Below are positions 1 through 11,106 of a stretch of DNA of 64,000 nt, piece after piece. The stretch lies in assembly GCA_024803745.1 (NCBI GenBank), contig JANJXV010000013.1:9734001-9798000 (forward strand), in the 5' to 3' direction. Position 1 is the first letter of the stretch; each line of letters opens with the position of its first letter. A model generated the notes under the pieces. That model searched no databases, was not told where the DNA came from, and saw only the letters and a list, made by a program, of their open reading frames with translations. Source of the DNA: Megascapheus bottae (Eukaryota; Chordata; Mammalia; Rodentia; Geomyidae). Position numbers and translations under genes: made by a program.

Positions 1-133
1 CCATAACCTGACTATGACTCGTGTAATGATTAAGATTGTTGTATAAGTGGCTTTACTGTGCTCTAGTGATCATAGGGTGGTTATATAAGTTTTTCTGAGG
101 AATCTCCAAGCTCTTCTCAAAAAATCTTTTTAA

Positions 134-480
134 TTTAGAGACATAAGGCCAATAGTATGACACTGAATGTAAGGACCTCCAGGATAGGGAAACAAAAGCC
201 ATATAATGAGTGATTGTTGTCCTTAATGTACTGTGTTATCTCTTATCTCTTTTGCTATCCCTTGGTTATCTCATATTGTTACAATATTTCACCTTGTTAT
301 CTGATATATTTTATATGTGCTTAATTGGTTATTTGAAATTGGATAGGGAAGGAGGGAAATCAAGATGAGTTGCGGGGGAGGGAAATGGGGACCATGTCAT
401 AAGAAAGGGTATCAATGTATGTGAAGTAATGCACCTTCTATCTGGTGAATATAATGTAACCCTTCTATTAATTACAATTA
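134..480 (+). mobile_element. T-rich/G-rich 350-bp retroposon family member
   Basis: It is flanked by a perfect 15-bp duplication (119-133 and 481-495), so the insertion is 347 bp. The layout is a T-rich first half, a purine/G-rich middle (about 340-390), then a terminal part ending in ATTACAATTAA. The same layout recurs at about 35655-36019 and 39893-40225, and 3' ends recur elsewhere. It may be an L1 3' end or a non-autonomous L1-driven element. Confidence 0.7.
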
Positions 481-509
481 AAAAAATCTTTTTAAGATAC
501 TGTTAGTAG

Positions 510-708
510 AGCCAAAAGTGTGGCCTAGTGGTAGAATGCTTGCCTATCATACACAAAGCCCTAGGTTCCATTCCTTGGTACCACATACACAGAAAAGGCC
601 AGAAATGGTGTTGTGGTTCAAGTGGTAGAGTGCTAGCCTTGAGAAAGCCTAAGGACAGTGCTCAGGCCCTGAGTTCAAGCCCTAGGACTGGCCAAAAAAA
701 AAAAATCT
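510..708 (+). mobile_element. type A SINE (ID-like dimer)
   Basis: Box A-like GGCCTAGTGG, first ID half, then AGTGGTAGAGTGCTAGCC of the second half, and an A tail. CTGTTAGTA before and CTTGTTAGTA after look like the target duplication. Confidence 0.85.
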
Positions 709-937
709 TGTTAGTATAAGCATCTCTATGATCAATATGTTCTATTCTTCATTTGTCAAGAGAGAGTTTTCATTTCTATCAATCTCAATCAGTGTAGCCA
801 GTGGCAAGATGAAGAACTCCTCAGGTAGAGTGCATGGAGTACCAGGAAGCTGAGAAAAATGGTTGTGAGCTTTTGGTGTGATCTTTTCTCTAGCTTCTTT
901 ATTGCAAAAAAGGAGATTCCCCAGAAATAACCTTTCT

Positions 938-1020
938 TCCAGTACTAGAGGTTTGGGGATTGAACTCAAGGCCTAATGCTTGCTAGAAAGGTACTTTACT
1001 ACATATGAGCAGTTACCTCT
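938..1020 (-). mobile_element. ID-like SINE fragment
   Basis: The reverse-complement ID pattern (TTGAACTCAAGGCCTAATGCTTGCTAG) is visible, diverged and truncated. Confidence 0.5.
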
Positions 1021-1026
1021 ATACAT

Positions 1027-1185
1027 TTTTTTAATATTTTTTATTGTAATTAATAAAAGGGTTACATGATATTTGCCAGATAGAAGGTGCATTAATTCAC
1101 ATACATTGATACCCTTTCACATGTCTTGGTACCCATTACCCTCCCCCCCACACCCTCCAACTATACATTTTTTGAATTGGGTGTT
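1027..1185 (-). mobile_element. 350-bp-family 3' end, copy 1 of a direct pair
   Basis: This is the reverse complement of the terminal part of the 134-480 element, starting at an A-tail complement (T run) and ending in a C-rich tract. A near-identical copy lies at 1246-1410 in the same orientation. Confidence 0.65.
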
Positions 1186-1245
1186 TCTTTTTTTGTTTGT
1201 TTGTTTGTTTGTTATTTAAAAATTCTTTTTTTCTTTTCTTTTCTT

Positions 1246-1480
1246 TTTTTTTATTGTAATTAGTAAAAGGGTTACATGATATTTGCCAGATAAAAGGTGC
1301 ATTAATTCACATACATTGATACCCTTTCACATGTCTTGGTACCCATTTCCCTCCCCCCCCCACACCCCCCACCCATCTTGGTTTTCCCCCCTTTGAATTG
1401 GGTGCTTTCAAAGTAGTGTCCCAGTTGATGGGTAGGTTTCCCCATGTCACTGGGGATGTCAGGAGAATGTCACTGTGCCC
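1246..1480 (-). mobile_element. 350-bp-family 3' end, copy 2 of a direct pair
   Basis: It repeats 1027-1185 almost base for base through the motif TTGAATTGGGTG, then continues further into the element. Either a local tandem duplication or a second insertion next to the first explains it. Confidence 0.65.
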
Positions 1481-1596
1481 AGCCATTACTTGATATTGAC
1501 CCTTATGAACACTTTTACCCAGGCTGACCTCAAACCATGATCTCTTTTTCCCAAGTACCTAGGATTATATAGGCTTGAGTCAAAAAAAACTGGATT

Positions 1597-1829
1597 GAAG
1601 CCTGGTGAGGTGGCTCATGCCTGTAATCCTAGCTACTCAAGAGGCTGAGATCTAAGGATCAAGGTTCAAAACCAGCCCTTTCAGAAAAGGACCTGTGACT
1701 TTTATCTCCAGTTAACCCCTAGAAAATGGGAAGTGGGGCATGACTTAAGGGTAGGGTGGTAGCCTTGAGCTGAAGAGCTCAGGGACAGCACTTAGGCTGA
1801 GTTCAAGCCCCCTGACCCACCAAAAAAAA
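1597..1829 (+). mobile_element. type B SINE (B1-like head, ID-like tail)
   Basis: GGTGGCTCATGCCTGTAATC head, GAGGCTGAGATCTAAGGATC, ID-like tail ending at GACCCACC and an A run. Confidence 0.88.
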
Positions 1830-1981
1830 AGACTGGATTCAGGAAAAGATTTTTTTTAAGAACAGTTTACAAAAATGGGTCAAAGACCCCTATGCAAGAC
1901 TTGAAATTACTACCTGGAGTAGAAGAAACATTAGAACTTACTGGAATAGTCAAGAACTTTCTGAGCATAATTCAGCTCCTG

Positions 1982-2100
1982 CTGTTCAACTGGCACCCTA
2001 CCACTTGAAATACACCTCCAGTTCTGCTTTTTGCTGTTTATTTTGGAGACAGAATCTGGTGGACTTTTTTTATAGGCTGCTTTCAAACCACAATATAATG
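1982..2100 (-). mobile_element. old type B-like SINE fragment
   Basis: A degenerate reverse-strand copy: CCTACCACTTGAAATACACCTCCAG, followed by a TTTTGGAGACAGAATCT segment. Confidence 0.5.
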
Positions 2101-2803
2101 GAGTGCCTGCATAAGTGAAAAAACAGAATGAGAGTACAAGACTAGCAATTCACAGACACACACTCACACTCACAATAGGGATCCTATTCTTTCTCTCTTA
2201 GTTGCCTAAAAGATTGACTATAACTGTCCCAAAGTATTTCTGACATATTGACATATTCGTAGACCTTCAAGGATATCAAAATCTGCAAATGTACTAGTCC
2301 CTTTATAAAATGTAGTATTTGTCTATAACCCATGCACATCTTTCTGTATGCTTTAAATCATCTTTCAGTTATACATTTTCTGTCTGAGTGATTGAATCTG
2401 TAAGTTTGAAACCTGCTTATAATTTGTTTATATATTGCTTATAAAATTAGTATTAAGAACATTATTATTTTAATAATATGACCCACTTCAGAGACAATTT
2501 GAGAAAAATTACGTTTTAATTGTGGGGCAGCATGTGAAGAGACTATGTAATTTTGTACATTTAAAGTTTCTAATTCATAATCTTTCTTTGATTTGTCCCT
2601 TACACAAAATTTTCTTTACTGAGAAATTGTTAACAATTGCTCTTAAGTTGTTATCTGTTTTGAAAATACAGGGCAAATTTCCTTGGCATTACTTCAAATG
2701 GCAGCCATTCTCTTTAGGTATTTGCTGAGAACTCTAATTTCACAAAGGACCATTCTTTTAATTGCACTGTGGTGTGATATATACACACACACACATATAT
2801 TTC

Positions 2804-3005
2804 TTTTTTTTTTTTTTTTGCCAGTACTGGGCCTTGAACTCAGGGCCAGGGCACTGTCCTTGGGCTTTCTCAAGGCAAGAGCTCTACGACTTGAGTCACA
2901 GCACCATTTCTGGCTTTTTTCTATGTATGTGGTACTGAGGAATCAAACCTGGGTCTTTGTGCATGCTAGGTGAGCACGCTACCACTAGGCTAAACTCCTG
3001 GTCCT
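2804..3005 (-). mobile_element. type A SINE
   Basis: T run, GCCAGTACTGGGCCTTGAACTC, then the complement of both ID halves, ending CTACCACTAGGCTAAACTCC. Confidence 0.88.
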
Positions 3006-3009
3006 GTTT

Positions 3010-3120
3010 TCTATTTTTTTGAGATGGGATATCTGTCTGTACCAGAGGCTGGCCTTGAACTCAATAGTCTTCTTCCTCAGCCTTCCAAGTGCTAAGGTTA
3101 CAGGCGTGCATTACCATGCC
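3010..3120 (-). mobile_element. B1-like SINE
   Basis: A reverse-strand B1 pattern: TTTTTTTGAGATGGG, GAGGCTGGCCTTGAACTC, GTTACAGGCGTGCATTACCA. Only about 120 bp before the first NARS2 exon. Confidence 0.8.
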
Positions 3121-3242
3121 CTATTCTGCCTGTGGATTTTTGTAGTCATTTGTGTGTGACTGTAATTAAAAGTGATTTGTGTTAAAAACCAAAGGAAAAT
3201 ATGTAATAGCTTTTTGTGGCTTATGTCTTTTTTTATTTTCAG

Positions 3243-3337
3243 CCTTTAAACAAAATAAATGTACCTGAGGAGAAGTTCTTCAATGTTCCTGCTTTCTTAA
3301 CTGTTTCAGGACAACTTCATCTAGAAGTGATGGCAGG
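3243..3337 (+). CDS. NARS2: NARS2 internal exon (catalytic domain, upstream of motif 2)
   Basis: This is the first visible coding exon of mitochondrial asparaginyl-tRNA synthetase, a class IIb enzyme that joins asparagine to mitochondrial tRNA-Asn in the matrix. It is preceded by a pyrimidine-rich tract ending in CAG (AG at 3241-3242) and followed by GTAAAG at 3338. It is 95 nt and reads 31 codons plus two bases; the spanning glycine codon is completed by the exon at 39640. The peptide includes [19 protein letters not shown], which I recognise from mammalian NARS2. No earlier exon is visible in 1-3242, so the N-terminal anticodon-binding part lies upstream of the window. There is no stop or frame damage. 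Confidence 0.93.
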
Positions 3338-4095
3338 GTAAAGAACTTTATTTTCTGTTTTGCTTGTACTGATTGTGATTATGGGAGAGAGAAATAGTGT
3401 CTTCCCTCTCAATGCACAAAACTAACAATTAAAATTAGTCTTTCTCTTTTATCCACTGGAGTTCACAAACTGTTTTTTAGACTAAAAGTTTGCAATATCC
3501 ACATTTCTTACCAAAGGAAAGCACTTTAGTTTTAGTAAATATGTAACAGAAAATACGAAGTTATGATTTTTTATTTTTCTAAAATCTATCCTTGCTTAAA
3601 TCTTAAGAGTAGACTCAAAATTTAAATATAGTTAATCATATGTATGAGAATAAAAGTAGTCATAGTTCTCATCTGAACCCAATATTGACTTACTTGTCTT
3701 TTTAATATTTTTTTAAAATAGAAGAAAAACGCATCTGAAATATCTGAAGAGAAACTTTTTTTCTCTAATTGGTTTAAATTGGTTCCATTAGCAAGTCTTT
3801 AAGTAAAATGAAATGAATTCTGAATTCTTTCCACTTTAGATATTTGGAAAGTCTAACATTCTTTTGTGTCCAATTTACTTTTTAAAGACATGGACTTAGA
3901 CATAGACATCTTTAAACCCTTATCTAATCTGGTGTTCTGTGCGATTCTGTAGGTAATTTTTATACTGACCTAATAATGAACACTAACTTTCCTTAGTATA
4001 CCTTTTTTTTGTTCATGTAAGTATTGTATGAACAAAAAGCAAATGTTTTCAGAAAATAGCCTGAGTGAAACATGTTTCCTGTTGGAGGATAAGAA

Positions 4096-4285
4096 AGTCA
4101 GTGGGCATGATAGTACACACCTGTAATTCTAGTACCTTTCTTTTTTTTTTTTTGCTTTAAACTGCTTTCCAAACCTTTTTTTTTTTAAACTATGGTAAAA
4201 GACATATTAATTCTAGCACTTTAAAATTCAGAAGCAAGAGAATGGCAGCTCCAGGCCAGCAGGGTTATATAAAAAATTGTTTTTT
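4096..4285 (+). mobile_element. old B1-like SINE, interrupted by T-rich sequence
   Basis: GTGGGCATGATAGTACACACCTGTAATTC is followed by a T-rich insert and then TTCTAGCACTTTAAAATTCAGAAGC, the expected continuation. The AATTCTAG repeated on both sides suggests an insertion with its duplication. Confidence 0.5.
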
Positions 4286-4630
4286 TATGTGCACTTTGGT
4301 TGTTATTATGCTCATCTTTGATACAGAAAGTTTGGTGTTTCCAAGTACTTGACAGTATTAGCAAAATACTTTATAGAAAACCTAGCACTATTAGACTAAA
4401 AGAATTTTAGAACTGGCTATGGTAAGGCCATACTGGGCATGTCATGGAAAATTCATGTTATTGCTAACATATAATTTTTGAAATTGAAACCTTTGTTCAT
4501 ATAGATGTAAGTGAGCATGTCTCGGAGACTTACAAATTTTCTTTTCTGAGACTAGCTTCAAACTGGTATTATTAGATATCAGACTTGAGCTACCAATTCC
4601 ACCTTATGATAATACATAAAACTAAAAGTA

Positions 4631-4795
4631 GGCCAGGCATTTAGTCTAGAGGTAGAGTGCTTGCCTAGCATGCACAAAGACCTGGGTTCGATTCCTCAGT
4701 TCCACATACATAGAAAAAGCCAGAAATGGTGTTGTGGCTCAAGTGGTAGAACTCTATCCTAGAGAAAGTCCAAGAATAGTGCTCAGGCCCTGAAA
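4631..4795 (+). mobile_element. type A SINE, 3' truncated
   Basis: A clear first ID half with GGGTTCGATTCC box B and a second half. It stops after CAGGCCCTGA without an A tail. Confidence 0.82.
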
Positions 4796-4984
4796 GTAAG
4801 TGATAGTAGAAATCAGCTTTACTAGAATTTTCCTAAGAATTTAATGGCAGAAAATTAATTTTATAACTTCATGGAGAGATAATTTGTATACTATTAAATT
4901 TATAATTTTGAAGTGTATATTTCAGTTTTAAATATTTGTAGTTATTCAAGCATCATTATCATAATTTTGGAATATGTTTTGTGA

Positions 4985-5800
4985 CCCTAGAAGTGGTATT
5001 ATCCCATTAGGAGTCATTCCTACCCTCTGTTTAGTGGTTATCACCTACCCTGGGCAATAGTTAATCTATTTTCTGATCTCTATGAATTTACCTATTCTGG
5101 ATATTCTGAATATTTCAAACACTATATTTTTTGACTGGCTTATTTTATTTAGCATGATTTTTTAAAATATTCTCCATGTTATAGCATGTCAGTAACTTCA
5201 TCCAAAATTTATTCATTACATGAATATATCATATCTTACTTAGCCTATTTTTCAGATAATGGACACTTGAGTTTTTTCTACTTTTTGGCCATGATGAGTA
5301 ATATTGCTCTAGCAATGGAGTAGATTTTTTTTGTGTGGATATGTTTTTGTCTTTCTAGGCAAGTATTTAGGAGTGAAATTTGTGTCATTATAGTTCCAGT
5401 TTTAACTATGTGAAGAATCATTAAGCTATTTTGTTCAGAGGCAGCATCAGTTTGCTCACATCTTTGTCAGTACTTAATATTGTCTATCTTTTATTATAGC
5501 AATGTCAGGAGAGATTGTCTACTTACTAGCTGATGATGCTGAATATCTTTTCATGTATCTTTTGGCCACTGGTATATATTATTTGGAGAAATGCCTTTGC
5601 TCATTAAAAAGGGGATTTTTTGTTATTGTAAGAATTCTTTATATATTACTTATACAAATCTCTGATCAAATATATGATTTGTAAGTATTTTTCCCATCAG
5701 TGGTTTTTGCTTTTTGCTTTTTTTCCTCCCATTTTCTTGATGCTGACAAAGTCAGATTTGAATCTCACATTTCTTAGATTGGAAGCATTCCAATGGGCAT
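4985..5800 (-). mobile_element. old L1 fragment (ORF2 3' region)
   Basis: On the + strand it reads like the complement of an ancient L1: GCTGAATATCTTTTCATGTATCTTTTGGCCA and AATTCTTTATATATT followed by TCTGATCAAATATATGATTTG. All frames are broken. It was probably inserted well before the SINE families spread. Confidence 0.65.
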
Positions 5801-6879
5801 AGCCCTGTGAAGAAAACTATCATTGATATACGCAACTGTAATACATACTACAATTTACTGCAGATTTCAAAGGCATATTTAGTTAGTTCTAATTCCTTAG
5901 TACTTCTGGCTTTTACACTCACTTTGTCAAAAAAACAAACAGTACTTTAAAGAACTTTAAGGGAGGTGGGCATCTTTTATTTTCCTAAGTACAAACCAGT
6001 TTTAAATTAATCATCAATTAGAATGATCATGCTAATGAAAATTTTCATTTAAAAGTTTTTTGTTATGATAAAGGTAGTAGACAGGAGAAATTTTTCATTC
6101 TTATGTCAGCTTTTTACTTGCAAAAATATTTGTGTCATATTTGCCTTCAACATTTATGCAGTTATTAACCATATTGAGCACACTAAATATTATGCAAAAA
6201 TACCTTAAACAGCAAAGGAACATTGTTGCATGTTCTTTTTAGCAAAATGAGTGGTTCTATTCTTATTACTCATTATTGCATGATGAACCTTACTGTAGAA
6301 TGACTAATTGGGAGAAAATACTGAGTATCTTTTTTGTCCTTCGAAAGGTATGATTCATTTAGTAATTTGTGTATCTGAAGGCTCATTTTCTGAGATTTCA
6401 CTTAAACAACCAATTTTACCCTGATGATTACAGACTAGATTATTGCTGTCTTTTTGCATTCACATTCTGATTTTAAAATAACAATAAATGATTTTTCTCA
6501 TCATTTTTCTTCTCTTATTATAAGGGAATATAAATAAAAGGTCTGGATTTCAATTGTTCGTCATGAAAGCTATGGAACAATAAAAGTAGTGTAGTTATCC
6601 ACTACTGATGATATATACTACAATAAGGAAATTGAAGATAACATACCAGTGATAATTTATCTCTGTATGATTAACATCTTCTTGGTCATCATTTTTCCAT
6701 TTTCTTAATATTTAACTCCTTTAATATAATGAAAAAGTGAATAATGATGAAGCAATTCATACTGTGATGAAATAATAACAAAATTTTTTAGAATACTGGA
6801 AAAATACCAATGCCAAAACCTCATGTATATATCTTAGACTTATGAACGAATTCAGTAGTTTTTTGTTTTTTGTTTTTGT

Positions 6880-7066
6880 TTCTGCTAGTCCTAGGGCTTG
6901 AACTCATGGTCTGGGGACTGTCCTTGGACACTTTTTGCTCAAGGCTAGTGTTCTGCCACTTGAGCCACAACACCACTTTTTCTGGATATGTGGTATGGAG
7001 GAATCAAACCCAGGTCTCCATGCATGCTAGATGAGCACTCTATCACTAGGCTATGCTCCTGGCCCT
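6880..7066 (-). mobile_element. type A SINE
   Basis: Complement pattern from CTAGTCCTAGGGCTTGAACTC to CACTAGGCTATGCTCCTGGCCC. Confidence 0.83.
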
Positions 7067-7569
7067 GCAATGGGGTTTTTATTCCATTAAAAATACTAGA
7101 AATATTTGAAGGAGGAGGTTGGTTTTTGTTTTGTATTGTTTTAAGATTTCTTTAGTGATTTGTATTATGCCCCATAAAAAAGGTTAAGTTCTAACCTATG
7201 ACAGTACTTCAAAATAATGCAGTCAAGTTAGCACTAGGTCACACTAGGTTCATATGGGTCCCAAATCCGTATATTGTGATACAAAGACACAGAAAAGAAA
7301 ACTGTATATAGATGAAGACACATATCAGAGTGATATTGAGGATTGCTGGTAGCCATCAGAAACTAGGAAGAGTAAAGAAAGGATTCAGTGCTAGAACCTT
7401 TAGAAAGAGCACGGCTTTGCCACCATGTTCACTTCAGACTTTCATTCTCACAACTCGGAGGAGAAATTTGTGTTGTCTTATATCAACCTGTTTGTGGTGA
7501 TTAAGAAACTAACATTACCCTTAAGAGTATATAGGTCATGAAGTAATAACTTCTTTTGCTTTTCGTTCC

Positions 7570-7754
7570 ATTTCTGGGGCTTGAATTGAGGGCCTAGGTG
7601 CTATCCCTGAGCTTTTTTGCTCAAAGTTAGTGCCCTGCTCTTTGAGCCTCAGTACTACTTTAAACATTCATGGACTCTACTACCTGGACTAGCTTCAAAC
7701 TGTGATCCTCAGATTTCAGCCTCCTGGGTGGCTAGGATTACAGGCATGAACTAG
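7570..7754 (-). mobile_element. type B SINE, diverged
   Basis: GGGGCTTGAATTGAGGGCC tail complement, then CAGCCTCCTGGGTGGCTAGGATTACAGGC head complement. Confidence 0.7.
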
Positions 7755-7767
7755 TTGAAAAAGTAAT

Positions 7768-8110
7768 TTTTTTTTTTGTAGTACTGAGCTTTGAACTCAG
7801 GATCTCATACTTGCTAGTCAAACCATCCAACCCCATGAGCTGTTCTTTACCTCTTCCCCTCCCCTTTTTTTGTACTTCAGTTATGTTTCACATAGGGTCC
7901 TGTATTTTTGCCTTTAGTCCTGCACTGCAGTTCTTCTATTTAAGTTTCCCATATAGCTAGAATGACAGGTGTCTAAAATTATGACAAGCTCTTACTGGTT
8001 AAATTGGAAGTCCTAGAAGTTTTTTGTCTGGGCTGACTGTAAACCATGACCTTCCTGATCTCACCACCCATGTAGTAGTTTTACAGGTACAGGTGAGGAT
8101 CATAGGCCCT
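7768..8110 (-). mobile_element. ID-like and B1-like SINE remnants
   Basis: A monomeric ID complement at 7768-7850 is followed by two old B1-type stretches ending ATGACAGGTG and TTTTACAGGTACAGGTG. Boundaries are approximate. Confidence 0.5.
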
Positions 8111-8247
8111 GCCTTAATTTTTATAGTTTGAATGCTCAACAAAAGGACTTGAAAATTGAGTGGATCCTAACAGTATATTGAGGGTTATGACATTTATGAT
8201 TCATCCACATAATGGATTACTATACAAATACTGATAAAGCTTAACAA

Positions 8248-8297
8248 TGTGTGTGGGTGTGGGTGTGGGTGTGTGCGCACATGAGTGTGCACACACA
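8248..8297. repeat. GTGTGG/GT simple repeat
   Basis: TGTGTGGGTGTGGG units grade into GTGTGCGCACATGAGTGTGCACACACATG, which is nearly self-complementary. Confidence 0.85.
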
Positions 8298-8298
8298 T

Positions 8299-8478
8299 GT
8301 GCCAATCCTGGGTATTGAACTTAGAACCTGGGTACTGTCCTTGAACTTTTGTGCTCAAAGCTAGTGCCCCACAGTTAAGCTACAGCTCTAGTTCTGGCTT
8401 TTTGGTTGAACCACAATTCTCACATCTCACCCTCTTGAGCAATGAGGATTATGTGTGTGAGCTACTAGTACCACGACA
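8299..8478 (-). mobile_element. type B SINE, diverged
   Basis: CCAATCCTGGGTATTGAACTTAG at the tail side and GAGGATTATGTGTGTGAGCTAC at the head side. Confidence 0.65.
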
Positions 8479-8534
8479 TTTTTCTTTCTAAATAAGAAGG
8501 TGTTGTTGTCGTCATCGTTGTCATCGTCGTCTTA

Positions 8535-8772
8535 TTTGTCTGTCTTTGGGAGAGCAAGGGGCCACAGATATGGAGAGACAAAGTGTGAACAATTGCAGTA
8601 GTGGACCTCACTAGACACTATGTTGAAAATACAGCTTACTTGTGGGGACAGAGGGAAAATCTGGGAGAGAATGAAGAAAGGGGTAACATTGTCCAAGGAG
8701 AAATGTATTCATTACATGACTTAATGAAGCTGTAGCCCCTCTACACATCATCTTTATGATAAGGATTTTTTT
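8535..8772 (+). mobile_element. 350-bp-family member, 5' truncated
   Basis: It shares GAGAGACAAAGTGTGAAC and CACTAGACACTATGTTGAAAAT, and AAATGTATTCATTAC, with the copies at 35.8 kb and 40.0 kb, and ends near an AT-rich tail. Confidence 0.6.
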
Positions 8773-8786
8773 TTTATAAGCCACGA

Positions 8787-8860
8787 GGGACTGGGAATAT
8801 AGCTCAGTGGAAGAGCACTTGCCTTGCAATGGGCAAGGCCCTAGATTTGACCTCAAACAA
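8787..8860 (+). mobile_element. monomeric ID SINE
   Basis: This is a near-canonical ID element: ATATAGCTCAGTGGAAGAGC with box A, then CTTGCCTTGCAATGGGCAAGGCCC. It lacks a long A tail. Confidence 0.82.
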
Positions 8861-9699
8861 AGCTATTTTTTAATGGTTCTAAAGTAGAATGCAATTTTTT
8901 TAAACTATATACGCATGAGGGAAAATAAAACCTGATAAAAATCCATATTAACATTCAACTTGTTTTTATAAAAGGTGACTTGTATGCTCATCTATATTTC
9001 TTAAATTTGTCCCTTTTTGGTGTTTTAAGAAAAGGTGATTAAAAAAACAGCTACTTTTTATACTGAATTCAAATCAGTGACAGATTATCAACTATAAACT
9101 GTGAGAAATTTCCCAAAATTTTAATTTGCTATAGATGGGCATAAAAAGGCAACTGAGTAGATTAAAATGTGAGAAGAAAAAAATATTGTCCCTTTTTAGA
9201 ATTGAGATTTGTGCTTTAATAATCACTTTTCATTTTGTGGGAAAATTCAGCTTGAGCTCTGACTAACTAGTTGGTTTGTGTTTGATATGAACAATTCTCA
9301 GTGTATTCCCTTGGGTTGTTTGGTTAGTTCAGATACTGAGTTCCCAAACCATTCATGCCCAGAGTGTTCTTAGCCTCTAGCTGAAGTGAGAATACCAACA
9401 TGTGAAATTGAGTTAAACTGATGTAACCTTTATAAATGAGTGTGAAATTGTCAGTTTTCTGATAAGTGGTCATTTAAACTGAGTATCTTATTTAGCAGTA
9501 TTTGAGTAGTAAGATACTCAGTTTTAATTACCATTACATTAATTTACAAAGCACAAATTCTGTCTTTCAGATTTTTCTCTGCTGTTTATAAGACTGAGAT
9601 AATTTATTTAGGAGTGAAGGATATGACAATCATTCCTTGTACTTCATTTTATGAAATATTCCATGAATCTAAGATCTTTAATTATCCCCATTGTTTCTT

Positions 9700-10102
9700 T
9701 TTTTTTTTTTTTGGCCCCCTTCTCTTTCTGGCCCCGCTCGCTCCGGCCCCCGCTCGCTCCGGCCCCCCCGCTCGCTCCGGCCCCCCCGCTCGCTCTGGCC
9801 CGGCTAGGCCCCCTTTCTAGCTCTGCCCCGCTCGCTCCGGCCCCTTCTCGCTCTGGCCCCGCTCGCTCTGGCCTCGCTCGCTCCGGCCACCACTCGGTTG
9901 GGCTCTGTTCACTTCAGCTCAGCTCGCTTCTTTCGCTCTCTGTCGCCGTCACAGTCTTGTCTCTGCCACTTTTCCGGTTTGGTTGTGTCTCGTCTCTGCC
10001 ACTTCCGGCTTGGTTGTGTATGTGGGATACCGAGGAATCGAACCCGGGTCTTTGTGTATGCTAGTCAAGCACTTTAACCGCTAGGCCAAACTCCCGGGCC
10101 CC
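9700..10102 (-). mobile_element. composite retroposon: ID-like head, duplicated linker, CpG-rich VNTR, A tail
   Basis: It is bounded by a perfect 15-bp target duplication (9685-9699 and 10103-10117). Read on the minus strand it has an ID-like head with an intact box A (GGCCTAGCGG) and box B (GGTTCGATTCC) at about 10098-10023, which matches type A SINEs as far as GCCGGAAGTGG. After that it departs from type A. A roughly 32-bp linker unit is present twice (about 10016-9955), followed by about 65 bp of unique GC-rich sequence. Then comes a VNTR of about eight GGCCGGAGCGAGCGGGG-like units (about 9888-9731), and an A tail. CpG sites are largely undecayed, unlike the surrounding DNA. The architecture recalls SVA-type composites, but no sequence relation to SVA is implied. 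Confidence 0.85.
9731..9888. repeat. CpG-rich VNTR inside the composite retroposon
   Basis: About eight imperfect units of GCTCGCTCCGGCCCC, 15-18 bp, with length variation in the C run and a few degenerate units in the middle. Confidence 0.88.
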
Positions 10103-10231
10103 TCCCCATTGTTTCTTGATTATATATGAATAATCCCTGAGGTTCTTTGTGCTGATCTCTTGATGGTGAGCTTCAAAGAAGAGATTTCTTCTTTTTGTGT
10201 TTTATTCATGTTTAAAAGTACACCCTGTTTA

Positions 10232-10402
10232 GGCTGGGAGTTTGGCCTAGGGTTAGAGTGCTTTCCTAGAATGCACAAAGACCCAGGTTCAAAGCCAGAA
10301 ATGGTGCTTGCTCAAGTGTAGAACGCTAGCCTTGAGGAAAGCCCAAGGACAGTGCTCAGGCCCTGAGTTAAAGCCCTGGGACTGGCAAAAAAAAAAAAAA
10401 AT
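10232..10402 (+). mobile_element. type A SINE with internal deletion
   Basis: The copy skips from AGACCCAGGTTCAAAG straight to GCCAGAAATGGTGC, losing the end of the first ID half. The A tail is about 14 nt. Confidence 0.83.
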
Positions 10403-10934
10403 CCTGTTCAGATAGAAATATGAATTAAGAGACTATTGGTGTAAATGAGTCAGGGATGTTGTTAATTATCACATAACCAATTGTATTTTTTGTGTAACAG
10501 AGCCAGAAGGTGAGCATTGCCGGAGGACTGATCAGCAAGTCTAGAGGGTTTTTAGTAGGAACAGTTGATTTGCTTGGGTTCAACTAGAGAAGTTGAATGA
10601 ATTAACCAGGATTTGTTTAGTGCTAAGTAAATTTAATGGGAAATAGGTTCTGATGGCATTAGACCAAGAAATCTGCTGGGTAATTAATGAGGAACTAGAG
10701 ATGCTGGGTGGTATTGAGGTAGATTTAAAGATAGATTTAAAGAACTGGAGGTTTTAATGAAGACATGTTGATATAGAAATACTTAAGTGAAAACCTAGAA
10801 GAATGTAAAGTGATGATCAAAAATAGTTTTGAGGAGTATATGTCTCTAACATAGATTCCTCTTAGATGTTGGCTTGTAAATTGAATTATTTTTCTTTTTC
10901 ATTTGACTTGTTGTACAGCATTTCAGACTTAACA

Positions 10935-11106
10935 CATTTGAAGTCAGGACTTGAGAACTATCCTTGGGGCTTTCTCAAGGCTAGAGCTCTGCCACTTGAG
11001 CCATCACACCACTTCCAGCTTTTTCTGTGTATGTGGTACTGAGGAATTGAACCCGGGTCTTTGTTTATTCTAGACAGGCACTCTACCACTAGGCCAAACT
11101 TTGACC
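10935..11106 (-). mobile_element. type A SINE
   Basis: CTATCCTTGGGGCTTTCTCAAGG through CTCTACCACTAGGCCAAACT; the tail end is eroded. Confidence 0.8.

Larger units (their letters stand above)
1..3242 (+). other. NARS2: NARS2 intron, 3' part
   Basis: This is taken as intron because the first visible exon begins at 3243 in mid-protein. It holds the retroposons listed separately (134-480, 510-708, 938-1480, 1597-1829, 1982-2100, 2804-3120). At 2110-2800 I see only AT-rich unique sequence and a short CA-rich tract near 2155. Confidence 0.75.

Noticed and set aside
9614..10064. Two overlapping Pro/Ala/Arg-rich open frames
   Set aside because: They are translations of the CpG-rich VNTR in the composite retroposon, with period-driven residue repeats.
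10023..10098. tRNA-gene-like sequence with perfect box A and box B on the minus strand
   Set aside because: It is the ID-like head of a SINE-type insertion with a target duplication and A tail; there is no tRNA acceptor stem closing or terminator.
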